In this document: positions 39,501 through 54,500 of the stretch, one piece after another | Numbering within the stretch: position 1 is the stretch's first letter | How the letters are laid out: each line of letters starts with the position of its first letter | NCBI GenBank assembly: GCA_964035575.1 | Contig: OZ037895.1 | Span: forward strand, 1,178,001-1,242,000 | Direction: 5' to 3' | From: Rhynchopus sp. YZ270_cl-10 | Taxonomy: Eukaryota > Euglenozoa > Diplonemea > Diplonemida > Diplonemidae | Length of the DNA: 64,000 nt | Notes under the pieces: generated by a model | The model's input: the letters and a program-made list of their open reading frames with translations, nothing else | The model's database searches: none | What the model was told of the DNA's origin: nothing | Program-made: the position numbers and the translations under genes

Positions 39501-42500
39501 AAAATCGATTTTCAGGGTGTGCAAAACTGTAAAAATGACGAAAATCGGAAAAATGACGATTTTTTGGTCAAAATATTTTTCACAGAAAATCGAATTTTAC
39601 TATTAAGATTGGCTTTCGGCATGACCCAGTAAGGTTACTATGGGCCCCATGGGACATATACACCCGAATACCAGGCCGTATTTTCAAAAAGTTGATAATC
39701 CCAGTATATGGTATGGCCCTGTGGTACGAAATTTTTGGCCGAAAAAATCGACCAAAAAATCGTCATTTTTCGGGGTCACGGTGACAAAAAGTTGCATTTT
39801 TTCACGAAAAATGGTCGGAATGTGACTTGAATGGGCTCTAATGGGTATATTATGCACATAACATACCTAAATTATGTCGATATTTCACCGGCGGAGCCGA
39901 AAAAATCGATTTTCAGGGTGTGCAAAACTGTAAAAATGACGAAAATCGGAAAAATGACGATTTTTTGGTCAAAATATTTTTCACAGAAAATCGAATTTTA
40001 CTATTAAGATTGGCTTTCGGCATGACCCAGTAAGGTTACTATGGGCCCCATGGGACATATACACCCGAATACCAGGCCGTATTTTCAAAAAGTTGATAAT
40101 CCCAGTATATGGTATGGCCCTGTGGTACGAAATTTTTGGCCGAAAAAATCGACCAAAAAATCGTCATTTTTCGGGGTCACGGTGACAAAAAGTTGCATTT
40201 TTTCACGAAAAATGGTCGGAATGTGACTTGAATGGGCTCTAATGGGTATATTATGCACATAACATACCTAAATTATGTCGATATTTCACCGGCGGAGCCG
40301 AAAAAATCGATTTTCAGGGTGTGCAAAACTGTAAAAATGACGAAAATCGGAAAAATGACGATTTTTTGGTCAAAATATTTTTCACAGAAAATCGAATTTT
40401 ACTATTAAGATTGGCTTTCGGCATGACCCAGTAAGGTTACTATGGGCCCCATGGGACATATACACCCGAATACCAGGCCGTATTTTCAAAAAGTTGATAA
40501 TCCCAGTATATGGTATGGCCCTGTGGTACGAAATTTTTGGCCGAAAAAATCGACCAAAAAATCGTCATTTTTCGGGGTCACGGTGACAAAAAGTTGCATT
40601 TTTTCACGAAAAATGGTCGGAATGTGACTTGAATGGGCTCTAATGGGTATATTATGCACATAACATACCTAAATTATGTCGATATTTCACCGGCGGAGCC
40701 GAAAAAATCGATTTTCAGGGTGTGCAAAACTGTAAAAATGACGAAAATCGGAAAAATGACGATTTTTTGGTCAAAATATTTTTCACAGAAAATCGAATTT
40801 TACTATTAAGATTGGCTTTCGGCATGACCCAGTAAGGTTACTATGGGCCCCATGGGACATATACACCCGAATACCAGGCCGTATTTTCAAAAAGTTGATA
40901 ATCCCAGTATATGGTATGGCCCTGTGGTACGAAATTTTTGGCCGAAAAAATCGACCAAAAAATCGTCATTTTTCGGGGTCACGGTGACAAAAAGTTGCAT
41001 TTTTTCACGAAAAATGGTCGGAATGTGACTTGAATGGGCTCTAATGGGTATATTATGCACATAACATACCTAAATTATGTCGATATTTCACCGGCGGAGC
41101 CGAAAAAATCGATTTTCAGGGTGTGCAAAACTGTAAAAATGACGAAAATCGGAAAAATGACGATTTTTTGGTCAAAATATTTTTCACAGAAAATCGAATT
41201 TTACTATTAAGATTGGCTTTCGGCATGACCCAGTAAGGTTACTATGGGCCCCATGGGACATATACACCCGAATACCAGGCCGTATTTTCAAAAAGTTGAT
41301 AATCCCAGTATATGGTATGGCCCTGTGGTACGAAATTTTTGGCCGAAAAAATCGACCAAAAAATCGTCATTTTTCGGGGTCACGGTGACAAAAAGTTGCA
41401 TTTTTTCACGAAAAATGGTCGGAATGTGACTTGAATGGGCTCTAATGGGTATATTATGCACATAACATACCTAAATTATGTCGATATTTCACCGGCGGAG
41501 CCGAAAAAATCGATTTTCAGGGTGTGCAAAACTGTAAAAATGACGAAAATCGGAAAAATGACGATTTTTTGGTCAAAATATTTTTCACAGAAAATCGAAT
41601 TTTACTATTAAGATTGGCTTTCGGCATGACCCAGTAAGGTTACTATGGGCCCCATGGGACATATACACCCGAATACCAGGCCGTATTTTCAAAAAGTTGA
41701 TAATCCCAGTATATGGTATGGCCCTGTGGTACGAAATTTTTGGCCGAAAAAATCGACCAAAAAATCGTCATTTTTCGGGGTCACGGTGACAAAAAGTTGC
41801 ATTTTTTCACGAAAAATGGTCGGAATGTGACTTGAATGGGCTCTAATGGGTATATTATGCACATAACATACCTAAATTATGTCGATATTTCACCGGCGGA
41901 GCCGAAAAAATCGATTTTCAGGGTGTGCAAAACTGTAAAAATGACGAAAATCGGAAAAATGACGATTTTTTGGTCAAAATATTTTTCACAGAAAATCGAA
42001 TTTTACTATTAAGATTGGCTTTCGGCATGACCCAGTAAGGTTACTATGGGCCCCATGGGACATATACACCCGAATACCAGGCCGTATTTTCAAAAAGTTG
42101 ATAATCCCAGTATATGGTATGGCCCTGTGGTACGAAATTTTTGGCCGAAAAAATCGACCAAAAAATCGTCATTTTTCGGGGTCACGGTGACAAAAAGTTG
42201 CATTTTTTCACGAAAAATGGTCGGAATGTGACTTGAATGGGCTCTAATGGGTATATTATGCACATAACATACCTAAATTATGTCGATATTTCACCGGCGG
42301 AGCCGAAAAAATCGATTTTCAGGGTGTGCAAAACTGTAAAAATGACGAAAATCGGAAAAATGACGATTTTTTGGTCAAAATATTTTTCACAGAAAATCGA
42401 ATTTTACTATTAAGATTGGCTTTCGGCATGACCCAGTAAGGTTACTATGGGCCCCATGGGACATATACACCCGAATACCAGGCCGTATTTTCAGAAAGTT

Positions 42501-45500
42501 GATAATCCCAGTATATGGTATGGCCCTGTGGTACGAAATTTTTGGCCGAAAAAATCGACCAAAAAATCGTCATTTTTCGGGGTCACGGTGACAAAAAGTT
42601 GCATTTTTTCACGAAAAATGGTCGGAATGTGACTTGAATGGGCTCTAATGGGTATATTATGCACATAACATACCTAAATTATGTCGATATTTCACCGGCG
42701 GAGCCGAAAAAATCGATTTTCAGGGTGTGCAAAACTGTAAAAATGACGAAAATCGGAAAAATGACGATTTTTTGGTCAAAATATTTTTCACAGAAAATCG
42801 AATTTTACTATTAAGATTGGCTTTCGGCATGACCCAGTAAGGTTACTATGGGCCCCATGGGACATATACACCCGAATACCAGGCCGTATTTTCAAAAAGT
42901 TGATAATCCCAGTATATGGTATGGCCCTGTGGTACGAAATTTTTGGCCGAAAAAATCGACCAAAAAATCGTCATTTTTCGGGGTCACGGTGACAAAAAGT
43001 TGCATTTTTTCACGAAAAATGGTCGGAATGTGACTTGAATGGGCTCTAATGGGTATATTATGCACATAACATACCTAAATTATGTCGATATTTCACCGGC
43101 GGAGCCGAAAAAATCGATTTTCAGGGTGTGCAAAACTGTAAAAATGACGAAAATCGGAAAAATGACGATTTTTTGGTCAAAATATTTTTCACAGAAAATC
43201 GAATTTTACTATTAAGATTGGCTTTCGGCATGACCCAGTAAGGTTACTATGGGCCCCATGGGACATATACACCCGAATACCAGGCCGTATTTTCAAAAAG
43301 TTGATAATCCCAGTATATGGTATGGCCCTGTGGTACGAAATTTTTGGCCGAAAAAATCGACCAAAAAATCGTCATTTTTCGGGGTCACGGTGACAAAAAG
43401 TTGCATTTTTTCACGAAAAATGGTCGGAATGTGACTTGAATGGGCTCTAATGGGTATATTATGCACATAACATACCTAAATTATGTCGATATTTCACCGG
43501 CGGAGCCGAAAAAATCGATTTTCAGGGTGTGCAAAACTGTAAAAATGACGAAAATCGGAAAAATGACGATTTTTTGGTCAAAATATTTTTCACAGAAAAT
43601 CGAATTTTACTATTAAGATTGGCTTTCGGCATGACCCAGTAAGGTTACTATGGGCCCCATGGGACATATACACCCGAATACCAGGCCGTATTTTCAAAAA
43701 GTTGATAATCCCAGTATATGGTATGGCCCTGTGGTACGAAATTTTTGGCCGAAAAAATCGACCAAAAAATCGTCATTTTTCGGGGTCACGGTGACAAAAA
43801 GTTGCATTTTTTCACGAAAAATGGTCGGAATGTGACTTGAATGGGCTCTAATGGGTATATTATGCACATAACATACCTAAATTATGTCGATATTTCACCG
43901 GCGGAGCCGAAAAAATCGATTTTCAGGGTGTGCAAAACTGTAAAAATGACGAAAATCGGAAAAATGACGATTTTTTGGTCAAAATATTTTTCACAGAAAA
44001 TCGAATTTTACTATTAAGATTGGCTTTCGGCATGACCCAGTAAGGTTACTATGGGCCCCATGGGACATATACACCCGAATACCAGGCCGTATTTTCAAAA
44101 AGTTGATAATCCCAGTATATGGTATGGCCCTGTGGTACGAAATTTTTGGCCGAAAAAATCGACCAAAAAATCGTCATTTTTCGGGGTCACGGTGACAAAA
44201 AGTTGCATTTTTTCACGAAAAATGGTCGGAATGTGACTTGAATGGGCTCTAATGGGTATATTATGCACATAACATACCTAAATTATGTCGATATTTCACC
44301 GGCGGAGCCGAAAAAATCGATTTTCAGGGTGTGCAAAACTGTAAAAATGACGAAAATCGGAAAAATGACGATTTTTTGGTCAAAATATTTTTCACAGAAA
44401 ATCGAATTTTACTATTAAGATTGGCTTTCGGCATGACCCAGTAAGGTTACTATGGGCCCCATGGGACATATACACCCGAATACCAGGCCGTATTTTCAAA
44501 AAGTTGATAATCCCAGTATATGGTATGGCCCTGTGGTACGAAATTTTTGGCCGAAAAAATCGACCAAAAAATCGTCATTTTTCGGGGTCACGGTGACAAA
44601 AAGTTGCATTTTTTCACGAAAAATGGTCGGAATGTGACTTGAATGGGCTCTAATGGGTATATTATGCACATAACATACCTAAATTATGTCGATATTTCAC
44701 CGGCGGAGCCGAAAAAATCGATTTTCAGGGTGTGCAAAACTGTAAAAATGACGAAAATCGGAAAAATGACGATTTTTTGGTCAAAATATTTTTCACAGAA
44801 AATCGAATTTTACTATTAAGATTGGCTTTCGGCATGACCCAGTAAGGTTACTATGGGCCCCATGGGACATATACACCCGAATACCAGGCCGTATTTTCAA
44901 AAAGTTGATAATCCCAGTATATGGTATGGCCCTGTGGTACGAAATTTTTGGCCGAAAAAATCGACCAAAAAATCGTCATTTTTCGGGGTCACGGTGACAA
45001 AAAGTTGCATTTTTTCACGAAAAATGGTCGGAATGTGACTTGAATGGGCTCTAATGGGTATATTATGCACATAACATACCTAAATTATGTCGATATTTCA
45101 CCGGCGGAGCCGAAAAAATCGATTTTCAGGGTGTGCAAAACTGTAAAAATGACGAAAATCGGAAAAATGACGATTTTTTGGTCAAAATATTTTTCACAGA
45201 AAATCGAATTTTACTATTAAGATTGGCTTTCGGCATGACCCAGTAAGGTTACTATGGGCCCCATGGGACATATACACCCGAATACCAGGCCGTATTTTCA
45301 GAAAGTTGATAATCCCAGTATATGGTATGGCCCTGTGGTACGAAATTTTTGGCCGAAAAAATCGACCAAAAAATCGTCATTTTTCGGGGTCACGGTGACA
45401 AAAAGTTGCATTTTTTCACGAAAAATGGTCGGAATGTGACTTGAATGGGCTCTAATGGGTATATTATGCACATAACATACCTAAATTATGTCGATATTTC

Positions 45501-48500
45501 ACCGGCGGAGCCGAAAAAATCGATTTTCAGGGTGTGCAAAACTGTAAAAATGACGAAAATCGGAAAAATGACGATTTTTTGGTCAAAATATTTTTCACAG
45601 AAAATCGAATTTTACTATTAAGATTGGCTTTCGGCATGACCCAGTAAGGTTACTATGGGCCCCATGGGACATATACACCCGAATACCAGGCCGTATTTTC
45701 AGAAAGTTGATAATCCCAGTATATGGTATGGCCCTGTGGTACGAAATTTTTGGCCGAAAAAATCGACCAAAAAATCGTCATTTTTCGGGGTCACGGTGAC
45801 AAAAAGTTGCATTTTTTCACGAAAAATGGTCGGAATGTGACTTGAATGGGCTCTAATGGGTATATTATGCACATAACATACCTAAATTATGTCGATATTT
45901 CACCGGCGGAGCCGAAAAAATCGATTTTCAGGGTGTGCAAAACTGTAAAAATGACGAAAATCGGAAAAATGACGATTTTTTGGTCAAAATATTTTTCACA
46001 GAAAATCGAATTTTACTATTAAGATTGGCTTTCGGCATGACCCAGTAAGGTTACTATGGGCCCCATGGGACATATACACCCGAATACCAGGCCGTATTTT
46101 CAAAAAGTTGATAATCCCAGTATATGGTATGGCCCTGTGGTACGAAATTTTTGGCCGAAAAAATCGACCAAAAAATCGTCATTTTTCGGGGTCACGGTGA
46201 CAAAAAGTTGCATTTTTTCACGAAAAATGGTCGGAATGTGACTTGAATGGGCTCTAATGGGTATATTATGCACATAACATACCTAAATTATGTCGATATT
46301 TCACCGGCGGAGCCGAAAAAATCGATTTTCAGGGTGTGCAAAACTGTAAAAATGACGAAAATCGGAAAAATGACGATTTTTTGGTCAAAATATTTTTCAC
46401 AGAAAATCGAATTTTACTATTAAGATTGGCTTTCGGCATGACCCAGTAAGGTTACTATGGGCCCCATGGGACATATACACCCGAATACCAGGCCGTATTT
46501 TCAAAAAGTTGATAATCCCAGTATATGGTATGGCCCTGTGGTACGAAATTTTTGGCCGAAAAAATCGACCAAAAAATCGTCATTTTTCGGGGTCACGGTG
46601 ACAAAAAGTTGCATTTTTTCACGAAAAATGGTTGGAATGTGACTTGAATGGGCTCTAATGGGTATATTATGCACATAACATACCTAAATTATGTCGATAT
46701 TTCACCGGCGGAGCCGAAAAAATCGATTTTCAGGGTGTGCAAAACTGTAAAAATGACGAAAATCGGAAAAATGACGATTTTTTGGTCAAAATATTTTTCA
46801 CAGAAAATCGAATTTTACTATTAAGATTGGCTTTCGGCATGACCCAGTAAGGTTACTATGGGCCCCATGGGACATATACACCCGAATACCAGGCCGTATT
46901 TTCAAAAAGTTGATAATCCCAGTATATGGTATGGCCCTGTGGTACGAAATTTTTGGCCGAAAAAATCGACCAAAAAATCGTCATTTTTCGGGGTCACGGT
47001 GACAAAAAGTTGCATTTTTTCACGAAAAATGGTCGGAATGTGACTTGAATGGGCTCTAATGGGTATATTATGCACATAACATACCTAAATTATGTCGATA
47101 TTTCACCGGCGGAGCCGAAAAAATCGATTTTCAGGGTGTGCAAAACTGTAAAAATGACGAAAATCGGAAAAATGACGATTTTTTGGTCAAAATATTTTTC
47201 ACAGAAAATCGAATTTTACTATTAAGATTGGCTTTCGGCATGACCCAGTAAGGTTACTATGGGCCCCATGGGACATATACACCCGAATACCAGGCCGTAT
47301 TTTCAAAAAGTTGATAATCCCAGTATATGGTATGGCCCTGTGGTACGAAATTTTTGGCCGAAAAAATCGACCAAAAAATCGTCATTTTTCGGGGTCACGG
47401 TGACAAAAAGTTGCATTTTTTCACGAAAAATGGTCGGAATGTGACTTGAATGGGCTCTAATGGGTATATTATGCACATAACATACCTAAATTATGTCGAT
47501 ATTTCACCGGCGGAGCCGAAAAAATCGATTTTCAGGGTGTGCAAAACTGTAAAAATGACGAAAATCGGAAAAATGACGATTTTTTGGTCAAAATATTTTT
47601 CACAGAAAATCGAATTTTACTATTAAGATTGGCTTTCGGCATGACCCAGTAAGGTTACTATGGGCCCCATGGGACATATACACCCGAATACCAGGCCGTA
47701 TTTTCAAAAAGTTGATAATCCCAGTATATGGTATGGCCCTGTGGTACGAAATTTTTGGCCGAAAAAATCGACCAAAAAATCGTCATTTTTCGGGGTCACG
47801 GTGACAAAAAGTTGCATTTTTTCACGAAAAATGGTTGGAATGTGACTTGAATGGGCTCTAATGGGTATATTATGCACATAACATACCTAAATTATGTCGA
47901 TATTTCACCGGCGGAGCCGAAAAAATCGATTTTCAGGGTGTGCAAAACTGTAAAAATGACGAAAATCGGAAAAATGACGATTTTTTGGTCAAAATATTTT
48001 TCACAGAAAATCGAATTTTACTATTAAGATTGGCTTTCGGCATGACCCAGTAAGGTTACTATGGGCCCCATGGGACATATACACCCGAATACCAGGCCGT
48101 ATTTTCAAAAAGTTGATAATCCCAGTATATGGTATGGCCCTGTGGTACGAAATTTTTGGCCGAAAAAATCGACCAAAAAATCGTCATTTTTCGGGGTCAC
48201 GGTGACAAAAAGTTGCATTTTTTCACGAAAAATGGTCGGAATGTGACTTGAATGGGCTCTAATGGGTATATTATGCACATAACATACCTAAATTATGTCG
48301 ATATTTCACCGGCGGAGCCGAAAAAATCGATTTTCAGGGTGTGCAAAACTGTAAAAATGACGAAAATCGGAAAAATGACGATTTTTTGGTCAAAATATTT
48401 TTCACAGAAAATCGAATTTTACTATTAAGATTGGCTTTCGGCATGACCCAGTAAGGTTACTATGGGCCCCATGGGACATATACACCCGAATACCAGGCCG

Positions 48501-51500
48501 TATTTTCAAAAAGTTGATAATCCCAGTATATGGTATGGCCCTGTGGTACGAAATTTTTGGCCGAAAAAATCGACCAAAAAATCGTCATTTTTCGGGGTCA
48601 CGGTGACAAAAAGTTGCATTTTTTCACGAAAAATGGTCGGAATGTGACTTGAATGGGCTCTAATGGGTATATTATGCACATAACATACCTAAATTATGTC
48701 GATATTTCACCGGCGGAGCCGAAAAAATCGATTTTCAGGGTGTGCAAAACTGTAAAAATGACGAAAATCGGAAAAATGACGATTTTTTGGTCAAAATATT
48801 TTTCACAGAAAATCGAATTTTACTATTAAGATTGGCTTTCGGCATGACCCAGTAAGGTTACTATGGGCCCCATGGGACATATACACCCGAATACCAGGCC
48901 GTATTTTCAAAAAGTTGATAATCCCAGTATATGGTATGGCCCTGTGGTACGAAATTTTTGGCCGAAAAAATCGACCAAAAAATCGTCATTTTTCGGGGTC
49001 ACGGTGACAAAAAGTTGCATTTTTTCACGAAAAATGGTCGGAATGTGACTTGAATGGGCTCTAATGGGTATATTATGCACATAACATACCTAAATTATGT
49101 CGATATTTCACCGGCGGAGCCGAAAAAATCGATTTTCAGGGTGTGCAAAACTGTAAAAATGACGAAAATCGGAAAAATGACGATTTTTTGGTCAAAATAT
49201 TTTTCACAGAAAATCGAATTTTACTATTAAGATTGGCTTTCGGCATGACCCAGTAAGGTTACTATGGGCCCCATGGGACATATACACCCGAATACCAGGC
49301 CGTATTTTCAGAAAGTTGATAATCCCAGTATATGGTATGGCCCTGTGGTACGAAATTTTTGGCCGAAAAAATCGACCAAAAAATCGTCATTTTTCGGGGT
49401 CACGGTGACAAAAAGTTGCATTTTTTCACGAAAAATGGTCGGAATGTGACTTGAATGGGCTCTAATGGGTATATTATGCACATAACATACCTAAATTATG
49501 TCGATATTTCACCGGCGGAGCCGAAAAAATCGATTTTCAGGGTGTGCAAAACTGTAAAAATGACGAAAATCGGAAAAATGACGATTTTTTGGTCAAAATA
49601 TTTTTCACAGAAAATCGAATTTTACTATTAAGATTGGCTTTCGGCATGACCCAGTAAGGTTACTATGGGCCCCATGGGACATATACACCCGAATACCAGG
49701 CCGTATTTTCAGAAAGTTGATAATCCCAGTATATGGTATGGCCCTGTGGTACGAAATTTTTGGCCGAAAAAATCGACCAAAAAATCGTCATTTTTCGGGG
49801 TCACGGTGACAAAAAGTTGCATTTTTTCACGAAAAATGGTCGGAATGTGACTTGAATGGGCTCTAATGGGTATATTATGCACATAACATACCTAAATTAT
49901 GTCGATATTTCACCGGCGGAGCCGAAAAAATCGATTTTCAGGGTGTGCAAAACTGTAAAAATGACGAAAATCGGAAAAATGACGATTTTTTGGTCAAAAT
50001 ATTTTTCACAGAAAATCGAATTTTACTATTAAGATTGGCTTTCGGCATGACCCAGTAAGGTTACTATGGGCCCCATGGGACATATACACCCGAATACCAG
50101 GCCGTATTTTCAAAAAGTTGATAATCCCAGTATATGGTATGGCCCTGTGGTACGAAATTTTTGGCCGAAAAAATCGACCAAAAAATCGTCATTTTTCGGG
50201 GTCACGGTGACAAAAAGTTGCATTTTTTCACGAAAAATGGTCGGAATGTGACTTGAATGGGCTCTAATGGGTATATTATGCACATAACATACCTAAATTA
50301 TGTCGATATTTCACCGGCGGAGCCGAAAAAATCGATTTTCAGGGTGTGCAAAACTGTAAAAATGACGAAAATCGGAAAAATGACGATTTTTTGGTCAAAA
50401 TATTTTTCACAGAAAATCGAATTTTACTATTAAGATTGGCTTTCGGCATGACCCAGTAAGGTTACTATGGGCCCCATGGGACATATACACCCGAATACCA
50501 GGCCGTATTTTCAAAAAGTTGATAATCCCAGTATATGGTATGGCCCTGTGGTACGAAATTTTTGGCCGAAAAAATCGACCAAAAAATCGTCATTTTTCGG
50601 GGTCACGGTGACAAAAAGTTGCATTTTTTCACGAAAAATGGTCGGAATGTGACTTGAATGGGCTCTAATGGGTATATTATGCACATAACATACCTAAATT
50701 ATGTCGATATTTCACCGGCGGAGCCGAAAAAATCGATTTTCAGGGTGTGCAAAACTGTAAAAATGACGAAAATCGGAAAAATGACGATTTTTTGGTCAAA
50801 ATATTTTTCACAGAAAATCGAATTTTACTATTAAGATTGGCTTTCGGCATGACCCAGTAAGGTTACTATGGGCCCCATGGGACATATACACCCGAATACC
50901 AGGCCGTATTTTCAGAAAGTTGATAATCCCAGTATATGGTATGGCCCTGTGGTACGAAATTTTTGGCCGAAAAAATCGACCAAAAAATCGTCATTTTTCG
51001 GGGTCACGGTGACAAAAAGTTGCATTTTTTCACGAAAAATGGTCGGAATGTGACTTGAATGGGCTCTAATGGGTATATTATGCACATAACATACCTAAAT
51101 TATGTCGATATTTCACCGGCGGAGCCGAAAAAATCGATTTTCAGGGTGTGCAAAACTGTAAAAATGACGAAAATCGGAAAAATGACGATTTTTTGGTCAA
51201 AATATTTTTCACAGAAAATCGAATTTTACTATTAAGATTGGCTTTCGGCATGACCCAGTAAGGTTACTATGGGCCCCATGGGACATATACACCCGAATAC
51301 CAGGCCGTATTTTCAAAAAGTTGATAATCCCAGTATATGGTATGGCCCTGTGGTACGAAATTTTTGGCCGAAAAAATCGACCAAAAAATCGTCATTTTTC
51401 GGGGTCACGGTGACAAAAAGTTGCATTTTTTCACGAAAAATGGTCGGAATGTGACTTGAATGGGCTCTAATGGGTATATTATGCACATAACATACCTAAA

Positions 51501-54500
51501 TTATGTCGATATTTCACCGGCGGAGCCGAAAAAATCGATTTTCAGGGTGTGCAAAACTGTAAAAATGACGAAAATCGGAAAAATGACGATTTTTTGGTCA
51601 AAATATTTTTCACAGAAAATCGAATTTTACTATTAAGATTGGCTTTCGGCATGACCCAGTAAGGTTACTATGGGCCCCATGGGACATATACACCCGAATA
51701 CCAGGCCGTATTTTCAAAAAGTTGATAATCCCAGTATATGGTATGGCCCTGTGGTACGAAATTTTTGGCCGAAAAAATCGACCAAAAAATCGTCATTTTT
51801 CGGGGTCACGGTGACAAAAAGTTGCATTTTTTCACGAAAAATGGTCGGAATGTGACTTGAATGGGCTCTAATGGGTATATTATGCACATAACATACCTAA
51901 ATTATGTCGATATTTCACCGGCGGAGCCGAAAAAATCGATTTTCAGGGTGTGCAAAACTGTAAAAATGACGAAAATCGGAAAAATGACGATTTTTTGGTC
52001 AAAATATTTTTCACAGAAAATCGAATTTTACTATTAAGATTGGCTTTCGGCATGACCCAGTAAGGTTACTATGGGCCCCATGGGACATATACACCCGAAT
52101 ACCAGGCCGTATTTTCAAAAAGTTGATAATCCCAGTATATGGTATGGCCCTGTGGTACGAAATTTTTGGCCGAAAAAATCGACCAAAAAATCGTCATTTT
52201 TCGGGGTCACGGTGACAAAAAGTTGCATTTTTTCACGAAAAATGGTCGGAATGTGACTTGAATGGGCTCTAATGGGTATATTATGCACATAACATACCTA
52301 AATTATGTCGATATTTCACCGGCGGAGCCGAAAAAATCGATTTTCAGGGTGTGCAAAACTGTAAAAATGACGAAAATCGGAAAAATGACGATTTTTTGGT
52401 CAAAATATTTTTCACAGAAAATCGAATTTTACTATTAAGATTGGCTTTCGGCATGACCCAGTAAGGTTACTATGGGCCCCATGGGACATATACACCCGAA
52501 TACCAGGCCGTATTTTCAAAAAGTTGATAATCCCAGTATATGGTATGGCCCTGTGGTACGAAATTTTTGGCCGAAAAAATCGACCAAAAAATCGTCATTT
52601 TTCGGGGTCACGGTGACAAAAAGTTGCATTTTTTCACGAAAAATGGTCGGAATGTGACTTGAATGGGCTCTAATGGGTATATTATGCACATAACATACCT
52701 AAATTATGTCGATATTTCACCGGCGGAGCCGAAAAAATCGATTTTCAGGGTGTGCAAAACTGTAAAAATGACGAAAATCGGAAAAATGACGATTTTTTGG
52801 TCAAAATATTTTTCACAGAAAATCGAATTTTACTATTAAGATTGGCTTTCGGCATGACCCAGTAAGGTTACTATGGGCCCCATGGGACATATACACCCGA
52901 ATACCAGGCCGTATTTTCAGAAAGTTGATAATCCCAGTATATGGTATGGCCCTGTGGTACGAAATTTTTGGCCGAAAAAATCGACCAAAAAATCGTCATT
53001 TTTCGGGGTCACGGTGACAAAAAGTTGCATTTTTTCACGAAAAATGGTCGGAATGTGACTTGAATGGGCTCTAATGGGTATATTATGCACATAACATACC
53101 TAAATTATGTCGATATTTCACCGGCGGAGCCGAAAAAATCGATTTTCAGGGTGTGCAAAACTGTAAAAATGACGAAAATCGGAAAAATGACGATTTTTTG
53201 GTCAAAATATTTTTCACAGAAAATCGAATTTTACTATTAAGATTGGCTTTCGGCATGACCCAGTAAGGTTACTATGGGCCCCATGGGACATATACACCCG
53301 AATACCAGGCCGTATTTTCAAAAAGTTGATAATCCCAGTATATGGTATGGCCCTGTGGTACGAAATTTTTGGCCGAAAAAATCGACCAAAAAATCGTCAT
53401 TTTTCGGGGTCACGGTGACAAAAAGTTGCATTTTTTCACGAAAAATGGTCGGAATGTGACTTGAATGGGCTCTAATGGGTATATTATGCACATAACATAC
53501 CTAAATTATGTCGATATTTCACCGGCGGAGCCGAAAAAATCGATTTTCAGGGTGTGCAAAACTGTAAAAATGACGAAAATCGGAAAAATGACGATTTTTT
53601 GGTCAAAATATTTTTCACAGAAAATCGAATTTTACTATTAAGATTGGCTTTCGGCATGACCCAGTAAGGTTACTATGGGCCCCATGGGACATATACACCC
53701 GAATACCAGGCCGTATTTTCAAAAAGTTGATAATCCCAGTATATGGTATGGCCCTGTGGTACGAAATTTTTGGCCGAAAAAATCGACCAAAAAATCGTCA
53801 TTTTTCGGGGTCACGGTGACAAAAAGTTGCATTTTTTCACGAAAAATGGTCGGAATGTGACTTGAATGGGCTCTAATGGGTATATTATGCACATAACATA
53901 CCTAAATTATGTCGATATTTCACCGGCGGAGCCGAAAAAATCGATTTTCAGGGTGTGCAAAACTGTAAAAATGACGAAAATCGGAAAAATGACGATTTTT
54001 TGGTCAAAATATTTTTCACAGAAAATCGAATTTTACTATTAAGATTGGCTTTCGGCATGACCCAGTAAGGTTACTATGGGCCCCATGGGACATATACACC
54101 CGAATACCAGGCCGTATTTTCAAAAAGTTGATAATCCCAGTATATGGTATGGCCCTGTGGTACGAAATTTTTGGCCGAAAAAATCGACCAAAAAATCGTC
54201 ATTTTTCGGGGTCACGGTGACAAAAAGTTGCATTTTTTCACGAAAAATGGTCGGAATGTGACTTGAATGGGCTCTAATGGGTATATTATGCACATAACAT
54301 ACCTAAATTATGTCGATATTTCACCGGCGGAGCCGAAAAAATCGATTTTCAGGGTGTGCAAAACTGTAAAAATGACGAAAATCGGAAAAATGACGATTTT
54401 TTGGTCAAAATATTTTTCACAGAAAATCGAATTTTACTATTAAGATTGGCTTTCGGCATGACCCAGTAAGGTTACTATGGGCCCCATGGGACATATACAC